NCBI GenBank assembly: GCA_947502505.1
Contig: CANNAE010000001.1
Coordinates: 549,265 to 613,264, forward strand
Direction of reading: 5' to 3'
Length of the DNA: 64,000 nt
Source of the DNA: an uncultured Planococcus sp.
Lineage (GTDB): Bacteria > Bacillota > Bacilli > Bacillales_A > Planococcaceae
Below are positions 36,488 to 50,074 of this stretch, piece by piece. The notes under the pieces were generated by a model. It was not told the DNA's origin and did no database searches. It saw nothing but the letters and a program-made list of their open reading frames with translations. The position numbers were made by a program, and so were the translations under genes. Position 1 is the stretch's first letter. Every line of letters begins with the position of its first letter.

Positions 36488-37581
36488 TGAAACGTTATTT
36501 GATCTTAGAAGACGGCACAGTATTCGCAGGGGAAGCTTTCGGGGCACAAGCGGCATCATTCGGGGAAGTGGTGTTCAACACGAGCATGACCGGCTATCAG
36601 GAAATCCTCTCCGACCCATCCTATTGCGGGCAGATCGTCACCATGACTTACCCGCTGCAAGGCAATTACGGCATCAATAGCGATGACTTCGAATCGATCG
36701 ACCCAGCCGTTACAGGCATGGTCGTCCGGGAAGCGGCAGATTTCCCATCGAATTTCAGAAGCACGATGAGCCTGAGTGAATTACTTGAGAAAAAAGGCAT
36801 TCCAGGCATCGCGGGAATCGATACACGCAAGCTGACCCGGCTGATCCGCGTCAACGGATCGATCAAAGGCATCTTGACGGCTGCTGGAGAAGAACCGGAT
36901 GTGGGACAAGTGATTGACAAGCTGAACGAAACGGCCTTGCCGACTGACCAAGTGGCGCAAGTGTCGATTACGCGCCCCTACCCGAGCCCGGGACGTGGCA
37001 AGCGCGTCGTCTTGATCGATTACGGCATGAAGCACGGGATTTTGCGCGAATTGAACAAACGCAAATGCGACGTCATCGTCGTGCCGCATAATACGAGCGC
37101 GCAGGAAATTCTTGCTTGGGGCCCAGACGGCGTCATGCTGTCGAACGGCCCGGGAGACCCGAAAAACGTTCCGGAATGTGTAGAAGTCGTCGGCGAATTG
37201 CTCGGACAAGTGCCGATTTTCGGGATTTGCCTCGGCCATCAATTGTTCGCAAGAGCATGCGGTGCCGAGACGTTCAAGCTGAAGTTCGGCCACCGCGGCG
37301 GGAACCATCCGGTACGCGACCTTGTAACCGGCAAGATCGAAATCACCTCTCAAAACCATGGCTATGCAGTGGATGAGGAAACCTTGCAAGGCACACGGCT
37401 GAAAGTGACCCATACAGCGCTAAATGACGGAACGAACGAAGGCTTGTCCCATCTCGATTACCCGGCTTTCACCGTGCAATACCACCCGGAATCTTCTCCG
37501 GGCCCGGAAGACTCGAATTACTTGTTCGACCGATTTTTGGAAATGATGAACGCACAGCGGAAGGAGCAACAACATGCCTAA
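36487..37581 (+). CDS. carA: Carbamoyl-phosphate synthase small subunit (glutaminase)
   Basis: A 364-residue glutamine amidotransferase subunit (PyrAA), equal in length to the B. subtilis protein. The N-terminal domain is followed by a class I amidotransferase domain with nucleophile Cys in [15 protein letters not shown]. The catalytic His-Glu pair is in [13 protein letters not shown]. The start is ATG 36487, overlapping the pyrC stop by one base and preceded by AGGAGGAAA. A frame opening at 36469 would include that ribosome site. It overlaps carB by 8 bases. Confidence 0.97.
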   Translation: MKRYLILEDGTVFAGEAFGAQAASFGEVVFNTSMTGYQEILSDPSYCGQIVTMTYPLQGNYGINSDDFESIDPAVTGMVVREAADFPSNFRSTMSLSELLEKKGIPGIAGIDTRKLTRLIRVNGSIKGILTAAGEEPDVGQVIDKLNETALPTDQVAQVSITRPYPSPGRGKRVVLIDYGMKHGILRELNKRKCDVIVVPHNTSAQEILAWGPDGVMLSNGPGDPKNVPECVEVVGELLGQVPIFGICLGHQLFARACGAETFKLKFGHRGGNHPVRDLVTGKIEITSQNHGYAVDEETLQGTRLKVTHTALNDGTNEGLSHLDYPAFTVQYHPESSPGPEDSNYLFDRFLEMMNAQRKEQQHA

Positions 37582-40500
37582 AAGACAAGATATCAAAAGC
37601 ATCCTCGTCATTGGTTCTGGCCCGATCGTCATCGGCCAAGCTGCAGAATTCGACTACGCGGGCACACAAGCCTGCCTCGCCTTGAAAGAAGAAGGCTACC
37701 GCGTCATTTTGATCAACTCCAACCCGGCGACGATCATGACCGATACCGAAATCGCCGATAAAGTGTATATTGAGCCGATCACTTTGGAATTTGTCAGCCG
37801 CATCTTGCGCAAGGAACGGCCGGATGCACTGCTTGCGACACTCGGCGGGCAGACGGGCTTGAACATGGCCATCGAACTGGACGAATCCGGAATTTTGGAT
37901 GAACTGGAGATTGAAATCTTAGGGACTAAGCTAGAAGCGATCCATAAAGCGGAAGACCGCGATTTGTTCCGCACTTTGATGAACGAACTCGGTGAGCCGG
38001 TACCGGATTCTGATATCATCCATAATATGGAAGAAGCGAAGCGCTTTGTGGAGAGAATCGGCTACCCGGTCATCGTCCGTCCAGCCTTCACGCTTGGCGG
38101 AACAGGTGGCGGCATCTGCCATAACGACGAGCAATTGCACGAAATCGTGGCATCAGGCTTGAAATACAGCCCAGTGACACAATGCTTGCTGGAAAAATCG
38201 ATTGCCGGTTTCAAGGAAATCGAATACGAAGTGATGCGCGATGCGGAAGATACCGCGATCGTCGTGTGCAATATGGAAAATATTGACCCAGTCGGCATCC
38301 ATACCGGCGACTCGATCGTCGTCGCGCCGAGCCAGACTTTATCGGACCGTGAATACCAGATGCTGCGCAATGTCTCGCTGAAGATCATCCGCGCCTTGAA
38401 GATCGAAGGCGGCTGCAATGTCCAGCTCGCGCTTGATCCGCATAGCTTTGATTATTACATCATCGAAGTGAACCCGCGCGTCAGCCGCTCCTCTGCGCTG
38501 GCATCCAAGGCGACTGGCTACCCGATCGCCAAACTGGCGGCCAAAATCGCGGTCGGTTTGACGCTCGGCGAAATGATGAACCCAGTGACTGGGCGTACTT
38601 ACGCGGCATTCGAACCGGCACTCGATTACGTCGTCTCGAAAATCCCTCGCTGGCCTTTTGATAAATTCGAAGCAGCCAAACGTAACCTCGGGACGCAAAT
38701 GAAAGCGACCGGGGAAGTCATGGCGATGGGCAGAACCTTCGAAGAATCAATGCTGAAAGCGGTCCGTTCGCTCGAAACAGGGCAATTCCATCTGGAGCTG
38801 AAAAACGGCACGGACATGAGCGATGAATGGATCGAAAAACGCATCCGTAAAGCTGGAGACGAGCGGTTGTTCTTTATCGGGGAAGCTTTGCGCCGCGGCG
38901 TGACGATTCAAACCATCCACGACTGGAGCCAAATCGATTTATTCTTCCTGGAGAAGTTCGACAAAATCGTCCGCCTTGAAGACGTGTTGCAGCAAAACCC
39001 GTTTGACTATGAGACAGCAAGAAAAGCGAAACGCATGGGCTTTGCTGACAGAACGATCGCGAAATTATGGGATACGCAAGAAGCGAAAGTATACGAATGG
39101 CGTAAACAGCAAGGCTTGATACCGGTCTATAAAATGGTCGATACATGCGCTGCGGAATTCGAATCAGAAACGCCTTATTTCTACGCCAGCTACGAAGACG
39201 AAAATGAGTCGATCCGCACAGATAAAGAAAGCGTCATCGTGCTTGGGTCCGGCCCAATCCGCATTGGCCAAGGCGTCGAATTCGATTACGCAACGGTCCA
39301 TTCCGTCTGGGCCATTAAAGAAGCCGGGTATGAGGCGATCATTATCAACAACAACCCAGAGACGGTGTCGACCGATTTCTCCATTTCCGACAAGCTTTAC
39401 TTTGAACCGCTGACAATTGAAGACGTCATGCATATCATCGACCTCGAACAGCCAAAAGGCGTCGTCGTCCAGTTCGGCGGGCAGACGGCGATTAACTTGG
39501 CCGACAAGCTCGAGAAAAACGGCGTGAAGATTCTTGGCACGACGCTTGAAGACATCGACCGCGCGGAAAACCGCAACAAGTTCGAAGCCGCACTCCATGA
39601 AATCGGCATCCCGCAGCCGCTCGGCAAAACGGCGGTGTCGACAGAAGAAGCGGTGGTCATCGCTTCGGACATCGGCTACCCGGTCCTCGTCCGCCCTTCT
39701 TACGTACTCGGCGGCCGTGCAATGGAAATCGTCTACAACGAAAGCGACTTGATCCACTACATGGAACATGCCGTCGAAGCAAGCCCGGAACATCCGGTAC
39801 TGGTCGACCGTTATTTGACAGGCGAGGAAATTGAAGTCGATGCCATCTGCGACGGGGAGAATGTCTTGATTCCGGGAATCATGGAACATATCGAACGCGC
39901 AGGGGTACACTCCGGTGACTCGATTGCCGTCTATCCGCCGCAAAACATCTCGCAACAGCAAATCGAGACTTTGACGGATTACACGACGCGGCTTGCCAAA
40001 GGCTTGAACATTGTCGGCCTGTTGAACATCCAGTACGTCATTTCAAAAGGCGAAGTGTTCGTCATCGAAGTGAACCCGCGCTCAAGCCGTACGGTGCCGT
40101 TTCTCAGCAAGATCACCGGCATCCCGATGGCGAATATCGCCACAAAAGCGATCCTCGGGCAAAGCATCATCGACCAAGGTTATTCGACAGGGCTAGCACC
40201 GCTGAAAAAAGGCGTCTTCGTCAAAGTGCCGGTGTTCTCATTCGCGAAACTGCGCCGCGTCGATATCACTTTAGGGCCTGAGATGAAATCGACCGGGGAA
40301 GTGATGGGCAAAGACGTCACGCTTGAAAAAGCGCTCTATAAAGGACTGGCTGCAGCTGGCATGGAAGTGAAAGACCATGGCACCGTCCTGCTGACTGTCT
40401 CGGATAAGGATAAAGAAGAAGCGGTAGGGCTTGCGAAGCGCTTCCGGGATATCGGATACCAAATTATGGCAACTGGCGGTACGGCCCAAGCTTTCGAATC

Positions 40501-40758
40501 TGCAGGCATTGCCGTTGCTGAAGTCGGAAAAATCGGTGCGGAAGGCCGCACTTTGCTAGATGTCATCCAAAACGGCGACGCGCAGATCGTCATCAACACG
40601 CTGACAAAAGGCAAGCAGCCGGAGCGCGATGGATTCCGCATCCGCCGGGAATCGGTCGAAAACGGAGTACCGTGCCTGACTTCACTCGACACGGCGGAAG
40701 CGATGCTCAGAGTCATCGAATCGATGACATTCCAGGCAGAAGAAATGGGGGCAGGTGT

Positions 40759-40762
<4 letters not shown>
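37574..40762 (+). CDS. carB: Carbamoyl-phosphate synthase large subunit
   Basis: A 1062-residue enzyme (PyrAB) built from two homologous ATP-grasp halves. Both halves begin with the same motif: [21 protein letters not shown] (near residue 13) and [21 protein letters not shown] (near 556). Each also has a family repeat [15 protein letters not shown] or [15 protein letters not shown]. The C-terminal MGS-like domain (about 930-1060) ends the protein. As part of the pyr operon it serves pyrimidine synthesis, under PyrR control. Confidence 0.98.
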
Positions 40763-43119
<2,357 letters not shown>

Positions 43120-43123
<4 letters not shown>

Positions 43124-43749
43124 AAAAACAAATCGCACAACAATTATTATCTATCGGCGCAGTGGAACTGCGTCCAAATGATCCATTCACTTGGGCATCG
43201 GGCGTTAAATCGCCAATTTATTGCGACAACCGATTGACGATGTCTTATCCCGCTGTCCGCAAAGCGATCGCCGATGCACTCGCAGAAACGATCCGCTGCG
43301 AGTATCCGGATGCGCAAGTGATCGCGGGTACGGCGACAGCCGGGATCCCTCACGCCGCCTGGGTGGCAGAGCGCCTCGATTTGCCGATGGTTTACGTACG
43401 TTCAAAACCGAAAGGCCATGGGCAATCGAATTTGATCGAAGGTAAAATCCTGCCTGGCCAAAAAGCGGTCGTCATCGAAGACTTGATCTCGAAAGGCGGA
43501 TCCGTCCTGCAAGCTGCACAAGCCTTGCAAGATGCCGGCTTTGAAGTGGCAGGTATTGCGGCGATTTTTACATACGGCCTGCCGCAAGCAGAACAAGCGA
43601 TACAAGAAGCCGGTTTCACTTTCCACACTTTGACGGATTTCCCAGCACTGGTGGAGCAGGCTGGGGAAAGCGGGGCCATAGCGGCAGCGGATTTGCCGAT
43701 GCTCAGCGAATGGCACGAAAAGCTGAAAGCCGGCGCATTGACTTCATAA
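43120..43749 (+). CDS. pyrE: Orotate phosphoribosyltransferase
   Basis: A 209-residue type I phosphoribosyltransferase that attaches orotate to PRPP. Substrate motifs are [12 protein letters not shown] (near 27-38), [23 protein letters not shown] and the PRPP site [17 protein letters not shown] (near 112-128). The start overlaps pyrF by ATGA. It is the last gene of the pyr operon and is followed by a strong terminator. Confidence 0.97.
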
Positions 43750-43753
43750 CAGA

Positions 43754-43790
43754 ACTTTCGCCCACAGACCGGATGGGCGAAGGTTTTTTT
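43754..43790 (+). terminator. Terminator of the pyr operon
   Basis: An 11-bp stem with one wobble pair (ACTTTCGCCCA against TGGGCGAAGGT), 9-base loop, seven T. Confidence 0.9.
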
Positions 43791-43857
43791 CGTTCATTCA
43801 GGAAATAAAGAAAGTGAAAAGGGGTATGGTACAACTAACGAGAAGGAGGCGGTAGAC

Positions 43858-45192
43858 ATGGAGCTTACGCAACAAAAAATCGCCGAATGGACAGAAACCT
43901 ACCCGCTTCTGTCGGCGATGCTTGACCTAAAGCCGGTCATCTGGCTGAACCCGAAGCGCAGGGACATGGAGCAGGTGCAAGGCTTGCCGGTGGCGGCCGA
44001 AGATTTAGAGGAGGCCGAGCAATTGTGGCAGCGCTTTGCCCCCTATTTGATGAAGGTGTTTCCCGAAACGGTGGAAACCAGGGGCATCATTGAATCGGAA
44101 TTGCGCGAAGCGGGTCGCATGCACAATCGCTTGGAAGCGTATTACGGCGAGCGGCTTCCGGGAAAGTTGTATGTCAAATGCGACAATGACTTGCCGGTGG
44201 CAGGCTCAGTAAAAGCGCGCGGAGGGTTTTTCGAAGTGCTGCGCCATGCAGAGAGCCTGGCGCTAACAGAGGGGCTCATTACCACCGAGGATTCCTACGA
44301 ATGGTTCGCGACAGAGCAAGCGAAAACGTTTTTCCGGAATTTCTCCATCGGTGTAGGCTCGACGGGGAACCTGGGCTTGAGCATCGGCATCATCAGCGCG
44401 AAGCTCGGCTTTCAGGTGTCGGTCTATATGTCAGCGGACGCCAAAGTATGGAAAAAAGAGTTGCTCCGAAGTAAAGGCGTTCGCGTCGTCGAATTCAGCG
44501 GCGATTTCAGTGAAGCGGTCACAGCAGGCCGTGACGAAACGCTGCGCTTGCCGAATGGCTATTTCGTTGATGATGAGAAATCCCGTGAACTGTTTCTCGG
44601 CTACAGCGTCGCTGCGATTCGGCTGAAACAACAACTGGACCAGCAGGGAATCCGGGTGGATCCACAACATCCGCTGTTCGTTTACTTGCCATGCGGCGTC
44701 GGCGGTGCTCCCGGCGGCATCGCATTCGGCTTGCGCCATATGTTCGGTGACCACGTCCATCCGGTATTCATCGAGCCGACACATTCCCCGGCAGTTTTGC
44801 TCGGGCTGATGACAGGCTTAAAGAGCGGCATCTGCGTCCAGGACATCGGCATCGACAATCGGACAGAAGCGGATGGGCTTGCAGTCGGCAGGGCATCCAG
44901 TTTTGCATCGACGAGTTCCGAACAATTGATCTCAGGCATTGCGACGGTCGACGACCTGGAGTTGTTCCCGCTGCTCGCTATGTTAAAAGACAGCGAAGGA
45001 ATCCAAATCGAACCCTCCGCGGCAGCCGGGTTTGCCGCGCCGTGCATGTTGGCAGCGACAAACTACGCAGAACAACAAGGCATCGATACCCAACAAGCGT
45101 CACATATCGTTTGGCTGACAGGCGGCGCGCTCGTGCCCGAAGCCGAAATGGCAGGATTTTATGCAAGAGGGACGAAGAATCTGGAACGATAA
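43858..45192 (+). CDS. dsdA: D-serine ammonia-lyase (dehydratase)
   Basis: A 444-residue PLP fold-type II enzyme that converts D-serine to pyruvate and ammonia. The PLP lysine is in PVAGSVKARGGFFEVL (near residue 120). The phosphate-binding loop reads GVGSTGNLGLSIG (near 166-178), and PCGVGGAPGGIAFGLRH follows. Length matches DsdA. AAGGAGGCGG precedes the ATG. It is isolated from the pyr operon by a terminator; no DsdC-type regulator or D-serine transporter is adjacent, and I could not identify a clear promoter. Confidence 0.94.
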   Translation: MELTQQKIAEWTETYPLLSAMLDLKPVIWLNPKRRDMEQVQGLPVAAEDLEEAEQLWQRFAPYLMKVFPETVETRGIIESELREAGRMHNRLEAYYGERLPGKLYVKCDNDLPVAGSVKARGGFFEVLRHAESLALTEGLITTEDSYEWFATEQAKTFFRNFSIGVGSTGNLGLSIGIISAKLGFQVSVYMSADAKVWKKELLRSKGVRVVEFSGDFSEAVTAGRDETLRLPNGYFVDDEKSRELFLGYSVAAIRLKQQLDQQGIRVDPQHPLFVYLPCGVGGAPGGIAFGLRHMFGDHVHPVFIEPTHSPAVLLGLMTGLKSGICVQDIGIDNRTEADGLAVGRASSFASTSSEQLISGIATVDDLELFPLLAMLKDSEGIQIEPSAAAGFAAPCMLAATNYAEQQGIDTQQASHIVWLTGGALVPEAEMAGFYARGTKNLER

Positions 45193-45260
45193 GCAGGATT
45201 TTTAAGCCGTTCAACGAATAGAAGAGTGAACGATAAACGAAAAAGAAGGGAAGCGGTGAC

Positions 45261-45671
45261 ATGGCCATTCAAGCGAACCAGATTTTCGTTAATTTACCGG
45301 TACGGGATTTAGAGAAATCGATGAAGTTTTTCGGCGAGATGGGGTTTGATTTCGATGAACGCATGACGGACAATAACGCCACGTGTATGATCATCGGCCA
45401 TAATATGTATGCGATGCTGTTGGTGGAAGACTTTTTCAAGAGCTTCACCCATAAAGACGTGGCCGATACTTCCACCAGCTCAGAGACGATCATTGCCTTA
45501 TCGGCACCTAGCCGGGAGGCCGTGGATGAATGGGTGGAAAAAGCGATGGCAGCCGGCGGCAGTTCCGCAAACGAGCCGATGGATAATAAGTTCATGTATT
45601 CCTGGAGCTTCCTCGATCCGGACGGCCATTTATGGGAAGTCATGTATATGGAAGACGAGGCCTTTGAATAA
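45261..45671 (+). CDS. VOC (glyoxalase/bleomycin-resistance fold) family protein
   Basis: A 136-residue protein with the paired beta-alpha-beta-beta-beta modules of the vicinal oxygen chelate superfamily. The first module begins IFVNLPVRDLEKSMKFFGEMGF. The second ends FLDPDGHLWEVMYM, where His and Glu could bind metal. Substrate unknown. Many such proteins are wrongly named for glyoxalase I; nothing here supports that specific activity. It shares a bidirectional terminator with the convergent transporter operon. Confidence 0.88.
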   Translation: MAIQANQIFVNLPVRDLEKSMKFFGEMGFDFDERMTDNNATCMIIGHNMYAMLLVEDFFKSFTHKDVADTSTSSETIIALSAPSREAVDEWVEKAMAAGGSSANEPMDNKFMYSWSFLDPDGHLWEVMYMEDEAFE

Positions 45672-45672
45672 C

Positions 45673-45706
45673 AAAACCGCACCGGATAGATTTCCGGTGC
45701 GGTTTT
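45673..45706. terminator. Bidirectional terminator between the VOC gene and the ABC transporter
   Basis: A perfect 13-bp stem AAAACCGCACCGG/CCGGTGCGGTTTT with an 8-base loop and A and T runs on the two sides. It serves both converging genes. Confidence 0.9.
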
Positions 45707-45710
45707 AGTT

Positions 45711-46388
45711 TTATAAGTATTCAGCATAGCGTTTTTCCAGGTAGTTCTGCAATACGGTCATGACTGTGCAAATGGCCCAGTAGATGAGCGCGACCAGGAT
45801 GAGTAATGTCAACAGGTCGTATTCCCGTGCGCCGACAATCCGTGCTTTCTGGAAAATCTCCGGAACCGTGATCATGGCGGCAAGCGATGAAGCCTTGATC
45901 AAGTCCAAATAGACGTTCGACAGCGGCGGTACGGCGATGCGCACCGATTGCGGCAGGATGATCCGGCGCATCGTCTGCCAATAGCTGAGGCCGAGCGCGG
46001 TGGATGATTCCCATTGGCCCTTGTCAACCGAGGCAAGCGCCGAGCGGAACACTTCGGCGATATAGGCGGCGCTATTGATGGTAAAGCCGATGAGCGCTGC
46101 CTGCAAGGCCGTGAATTCGAGGCCGATGACAGGGAGTGCGAAATACAGCAAAAACAAGATGACCAAAATCGGCACACCGCGCATAAAGGAAATATAAAGG
46201 CGCGCCGGCAAATGAAGCAGCGGCTGTTTGGAAGTTCTGGCGAGTGCCATGAAAAAGCCGATGACCAAGCCGCCGAGCATGCTTCCCATGGAAATCAACA
46301 AAGTCAGCCAAATGCCTTCAAGCACATAGGGCAGGGAGGTGATCGCAAGCTCCGGGTCGAACAACAGCCCCCATTCGATATCGCTCAT
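45711..46388 (-). CDS. Polar amino acid ABC transporter permease (HisM family)
   Basis: A 225-residue inner-membrane permease with about five TM helices. The EAA-type loop that contacts the ATPase reads SSTALGLSYWQTMRRIILPQ (near 140-160). The family is that of cystine, glutamine and histidine importers. The ATG at 46388 is nine bases from AAGGAGG; the ATG at 46394 is only three bases away and less likely. It lies 14 bases downstream of the binding protein gene. No ATPase gene follows, so the nucleotide-binding subunit must come from elsewhere. Confidence 0.92.
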   Translation of the reverse strand: MSDIEWGLLFDPELAITSLPYVLEGIWLTLLISMGSMLGGLVIGFFMALARTSKQPLLHLPARLYISFMRGVPILVILFLLYFALPVIGLEFTALQAALIGFTINSAAYIAEVFRSALASVDKGQWESSTALGLSYWQTMRRIILPQSVRIAVPPLSNVYLDLIKASSLAAMITVPEIFQKARIVGAREYDLLTLLILVALIYWAICTVMTVLQNYLEKRYAEYL

Positions 46389-46402
46389 TATCATCGGCCT
46401 CC

Positions 46403-47254
46403 TTAATTATCCTCTTCGATATCGGGTTCGACGGAAACATCCGCCCCATCGAAGAATTCAGCTGAAATTTCGCTGATGGTGCCGTCGGACAGCATTTCCC
46501 CAAGCGTCTTATTCACTTGCTCGAGAAGTTCTTCATTATCCTGGTTGACGACCAGGCCGACTTCAGACGGCAAGTATTGGATATCCGGATGGATGGTGAT
46601 GTTCAATTCCGGGAAGGCGGCGACACCGAACTTCGACAAATAATAATCGTTCAAAATGACATCGGTGCGGCCGATCGACACGTCGCGCAAATAAATTTCA
46701 TTGGTCGCGTTGTCATAGGTGACTTCTTCTGCACCGTAGTCCCGGGCAATTTGCATATAGACGGAGGTCGACACGCCAGCTGCTTTTTTGCCTTCCAAAT
46801 CCTCGAGCGATTCGATTCCGGACAGGTCGTCTTCGCGAACGACAGCTGTGCCGTAGGAATACTTGATCGGTGTGGAGAATAGGAATTGGTCGGTCATGTC
46901 TTCTGTCACTTCGATATCGTTCGCCGCCATATCAAGCTGGCCGGTGCTGACGCTTGTTAGCATCTCGTCGAATCCAAGCTCGCGGAATTCGATTTCAAGG
47001 TCGAGGCGGTCGCCGAGCTCGCGCACCACTTCCACTTCAAAACCGGTCAATTCTCCGCTTTCTTCGTCGCGGTAGGAAGTGGCCAAAAGAGTGCCGGACG
47101 TGCCGACGGTCAACACGCCTTCTTCTTGTATTCGGTCCCATTCCGAGGGTTGTGTTGTTTCAGCTGCCTCTTCTCCTCCACAGGCTGTTAAAGTAAGAGC
47201 CGCTGTACCGAGCAGGGCAACTGTCATATATGGTCGTTTCGTTAAGCTAGTCAA
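46403..47254 (-). CDS. Polar amino acid ABC transporter substrate-binding lipoprotein
   Basis: A 283-residue extracytoplasmic binding protein. It has a basic N-terminus, a hydrophobic core and the lipobox LTLTAC ending at Cys25, then an acidic linker and the two-lobe SBP family 3 domain (GVLTVGTSGTLLATSYRD onward). The fold resembles cystine/polar amino acid binding proteins; the ligand is not certain. The start is TTG at 47254, seven bases after TTAAGGAGG. Maturation would use the LspA encoded earlier in the window. Confidence 0.92.
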   Translation of the reverse strand: MTSLTKRPYMTVALLGTAALTLTACGGEEAAETTQPSEWDRIQEEGVLTVGTSGTLLATSYRDEESGELTGFEVEVVRELGDRLDLEIEFRELGFDEMLTSVSTGQLDMAANDIEVTEDMTDQFLFSTPIKYSYGTAVVREDDLSGIESLEDLEGKKAAGVSTSVYMQIARDYGAEEVTYDNATNEIYLRDVSIGRTDVILNDYYLSKFGVAAFPELNITIHPDIQYLPSEVGLVVNQDNEELLEQVNKTLGEMLSDGTISEISAEFFDGADVSVEPDIEEDN

Positions 47255-47285
47255 TGATTGGCCTCCTTAAAATATGTCCTATAAA

Positions 47286-47314
47286 AAGATAGCATTAACT
47301 CCAGCTTGCGGCAA
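47286..47314 (-). promoter_or_regulatory. Possible promoter of the ABC transporter operon
   Basis: On the minus strand TTGCCG (47314-47309), 17 bases, TATCTT (47291-47286). Both boxes are imperfect. Confidence 0.4.
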
Positions 47315-47365
47315 TGGTTTACGGTTTTTTACAAAAAATAATATGATTATGTAAACTAAAACATG

Positions 47366-47397
47366 AAAAAACCGCACCGGCGTTATGGCCGGTGCAG
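47366..47397 (-). terminator. Terminator after rqcH
   Basis: On the minus strand a 10-bp stem with one wobble pair (CTGCACCGGC against GCCGGTGCGG) and a 6-base loop runs into six T. Confidence 0.82.
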
Positions 47398-47404
47398 CTA
47401 GGGC

Positions 47405-49060
47405 TTATTTTTTCAGTTTTAACACCAAGTCTTCGTCAGGTGTCACGTACACGGTTTTTTGTTCGAAATAGATGACAAAGCCGGGTTTTGCGCCACTCGG
47501 TTTTTTCACTTGTCGGACCTCGGTATAATCGACCGGGACAGAGGCGGATTCGCGCGCTTTGCTGAAATAGGCGGCGATGCTGGCCGCTTCTAGGACCGTG
47601 TCTTCATCCGGATCTTGCGAATGGATGATGACATGCGACCCCGGGATGTCTTTCGTGTGCAGCCATGTATCGGATTTCGAAGCGACCTTGAAAGTTACAT
47701 AATCATTTTGCTTATTGTTTTTCCCGACGGAAATCGGAATGCCGGTACTGGAAACATAATGTTCTACATTCGGCTTTTGCGGTTTTTTCTTTTTCTTCGA
47801 TTTCTGTGCTTTCATATAGCCTTGTTCCGCCAATTCCTCGCGGATCTCTTCGATATCGGAGAGCCCGGCCTGTTGTACTTGTTGCATGAGCAATTCAAAA
47901 TAGCGGATATCTTCTTCGGTCTTTTCGATTTGCTCATGGGTTTTGACGACGGCTGTTTTGGCTTTTTGGTAGCGTGAATAGTATTTTTGTGAGTTCTCGA
48001 TAGGGGTCTTGCGCGGGTCGAGCGTGATCGTCACGGTTTCTTCATTATAATAATTGACGACTTCCGCTTGCTTCATCCCTTTTTTGATGGTGTGCAAATT
48101 GGCCATGATCAATTCGCCGTTCAATTGCAATTGATCGCGTTTTTGTGCCTGGTCCTGCTCTTTTTGCAATTTCTTTAACTTCAGTTTCAGCTTGGATATT
48201 TCGTTCTGCAGCCAGCGTTCCAGATCGCCCGCCTGCTGTTTGACGCGGTCGCGTTCGGCTTTGGCATAATAAATCCGGTCGAGCAGTTCGGACAAATTAT
48301 CAAAATGCATATTGCCCTGTTCGAGATGCGTCAATTCGGTGGCGGAGAAATAGCTTTTTCCTTGTTGTTCTACATAATAGCCTTTTGGTTTCTCGGCCGT
48401 GAATTCCGCCAAGAAGGCAGCTGTGCTTTCAGGGTCCTGTTCAAGCCGGTAATTCAGCTCTTTCGCCGTCAGCGGGGAAAAGCCGGCAAACCGGGAGACG
48501 ATTTCCTTATCGCTCAGCCCGCTGAAATCTGCATCTGCCGCAAATGGATCCTGCTTGTCTTGTGAGGGCGGGAATTTATAATCCTGCCCAGGCAAGATCG
48601 TCCGGTAGGAATTGACGCTCGGCGGCAAATGCTTGAGGCTGTCGAGAATCATATCGCGTTCGGCGTCGACTAAAATGATGTTCGAATGACGGCCCATCAT
48701 CTCGACATGCAGCTCGCGTTCGATCTCATCGCCGATTTCATTGCGGGCGCGGATGCGCAAGATGATCAGGCGGTCCGAGCCATGCTGTTCGACGGCTGTG
48801 ATGACGCCGCCTTCGATATGCTTGCGGAGCAGCATGCAGAACATCGGCGGTTCCGACGGATTGACGTTTGCCGTGTTGGTCAAATGGATCCGTGAGTAGG
48901 ACGGATGGATCGAGATGAGCAATTTATGGTTTTTTCCTTGTGCGCGTACGTGGAGGAGCAGTTCGAGCTGATTAGGCTGATGAACTTTTGAAATCCTTCC
49001 GGTGATGAGCTGTTGCAATTCGCTCGTCATCGCTTTCGTAAATAATCCATCAAATGCCAT
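47405..49060 (-). CDS. rqcH: Rqc2 homologue RqcH (NFACT, fibronectin-binding-like)
   Basis: A 551-residue protein of the NEMF/RqcH family. RqcH binds obstructed 50S subunits and recruits tRNA(Ala) to add alanine tails to stalled peptides. Visible parts are the NFACT-N domain (MAFDGLFTKAMTSELQQL onward), a middle coiled coil (about 270-400, very Lys/Glu/Gln rich) and the C-terminal NFACT-R domain with DTWLHTKDIPGSHVII. The older fibronectin-binding label is secondary. The start at 49060 follows GAGGGA; an in-frame ATG at 49093 precedes that site. It is divergent from remA. Confidence 0.95.
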   Translation of the reverse strand: MAFDGLFTKAMTSELQQLITGRISKVHQPNQLELLLHVRAQGKNHKLLISIHPSYSRIHLTNTANVNPSEPPMFCMLLRKHIEGGVITAVEQHGSDRLIILRIRARNEIGDEIERELHVEMMGRHSNIILVDAERDMILDSLKHLPPSVNSYRTILPGQDYKFPPSQDKQDPFAADADFSGLSDKEIVSRFAGFSPLTAKELNYRLEQDPESTAAFLAEFTAEKPKGYYVEQQGKSYFSATELTHLEQGNMHFDNLSELLDRIYYAKAERDRVKQQAGDLERWLQNEISKLKLKLKKLQKEQDQAQKRDQLQLNGELIMANLHTIKKGMKQAEVVNYYNEETVTITLDPRKTPIENSQKYYSRYQKAKTAVVKTHEQIEKTEEDIRYFELLMQQVQQAGLSDIEEIREELAEQGYMKAQKSKKKKKPQKPNVEHYVSSTGIPISVGKNNKQNDYVTFKVASKSDTWLHTKDIPGSHVIIHSQDPDEDTVLEAASIAAYFSKARESASVPVDYTEVRQVKKPSGAKPGFVIYFEQKTVYVTPDEDLVLKLKK

Positions 49061-49116
49061 GAAAAATCCCTCTTTCAAATCGTTTTGTTCCATCTTATCA
49101 TTTTCACGGAAGAATA

Positions 49117-49125
49117 TGATATAAT
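49117..49125 (+). promoter_or_regulatory. Extended -10 promoter of remA-gmk-rpoZ
   Basis: TGATATAAT is a perfect extended -10 element (TGn plus TATAAT); the -35 region is weak (TTATCA at 49095). Confidence 0.6.
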
Positions 49126-49167
49126 AAGACAGTTAGTTTTAAGCGAGAACATATTACTTGAGCATCG

Positions 49168-50073
<906 letters not shown>

Positions 50074-50074
<1 letters not shown>

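Noticed and set aside
43791-43857. Promoter for dsdA
   Set aside because: Candidate TATGGT and TACAAC boxes have no matching -35 element.
46014-46406. Plus-strand open frame opposite the ABC permease
   Set aside because: It is the complement of a clear membrane permease, with unnatural composition and no ribosome site.
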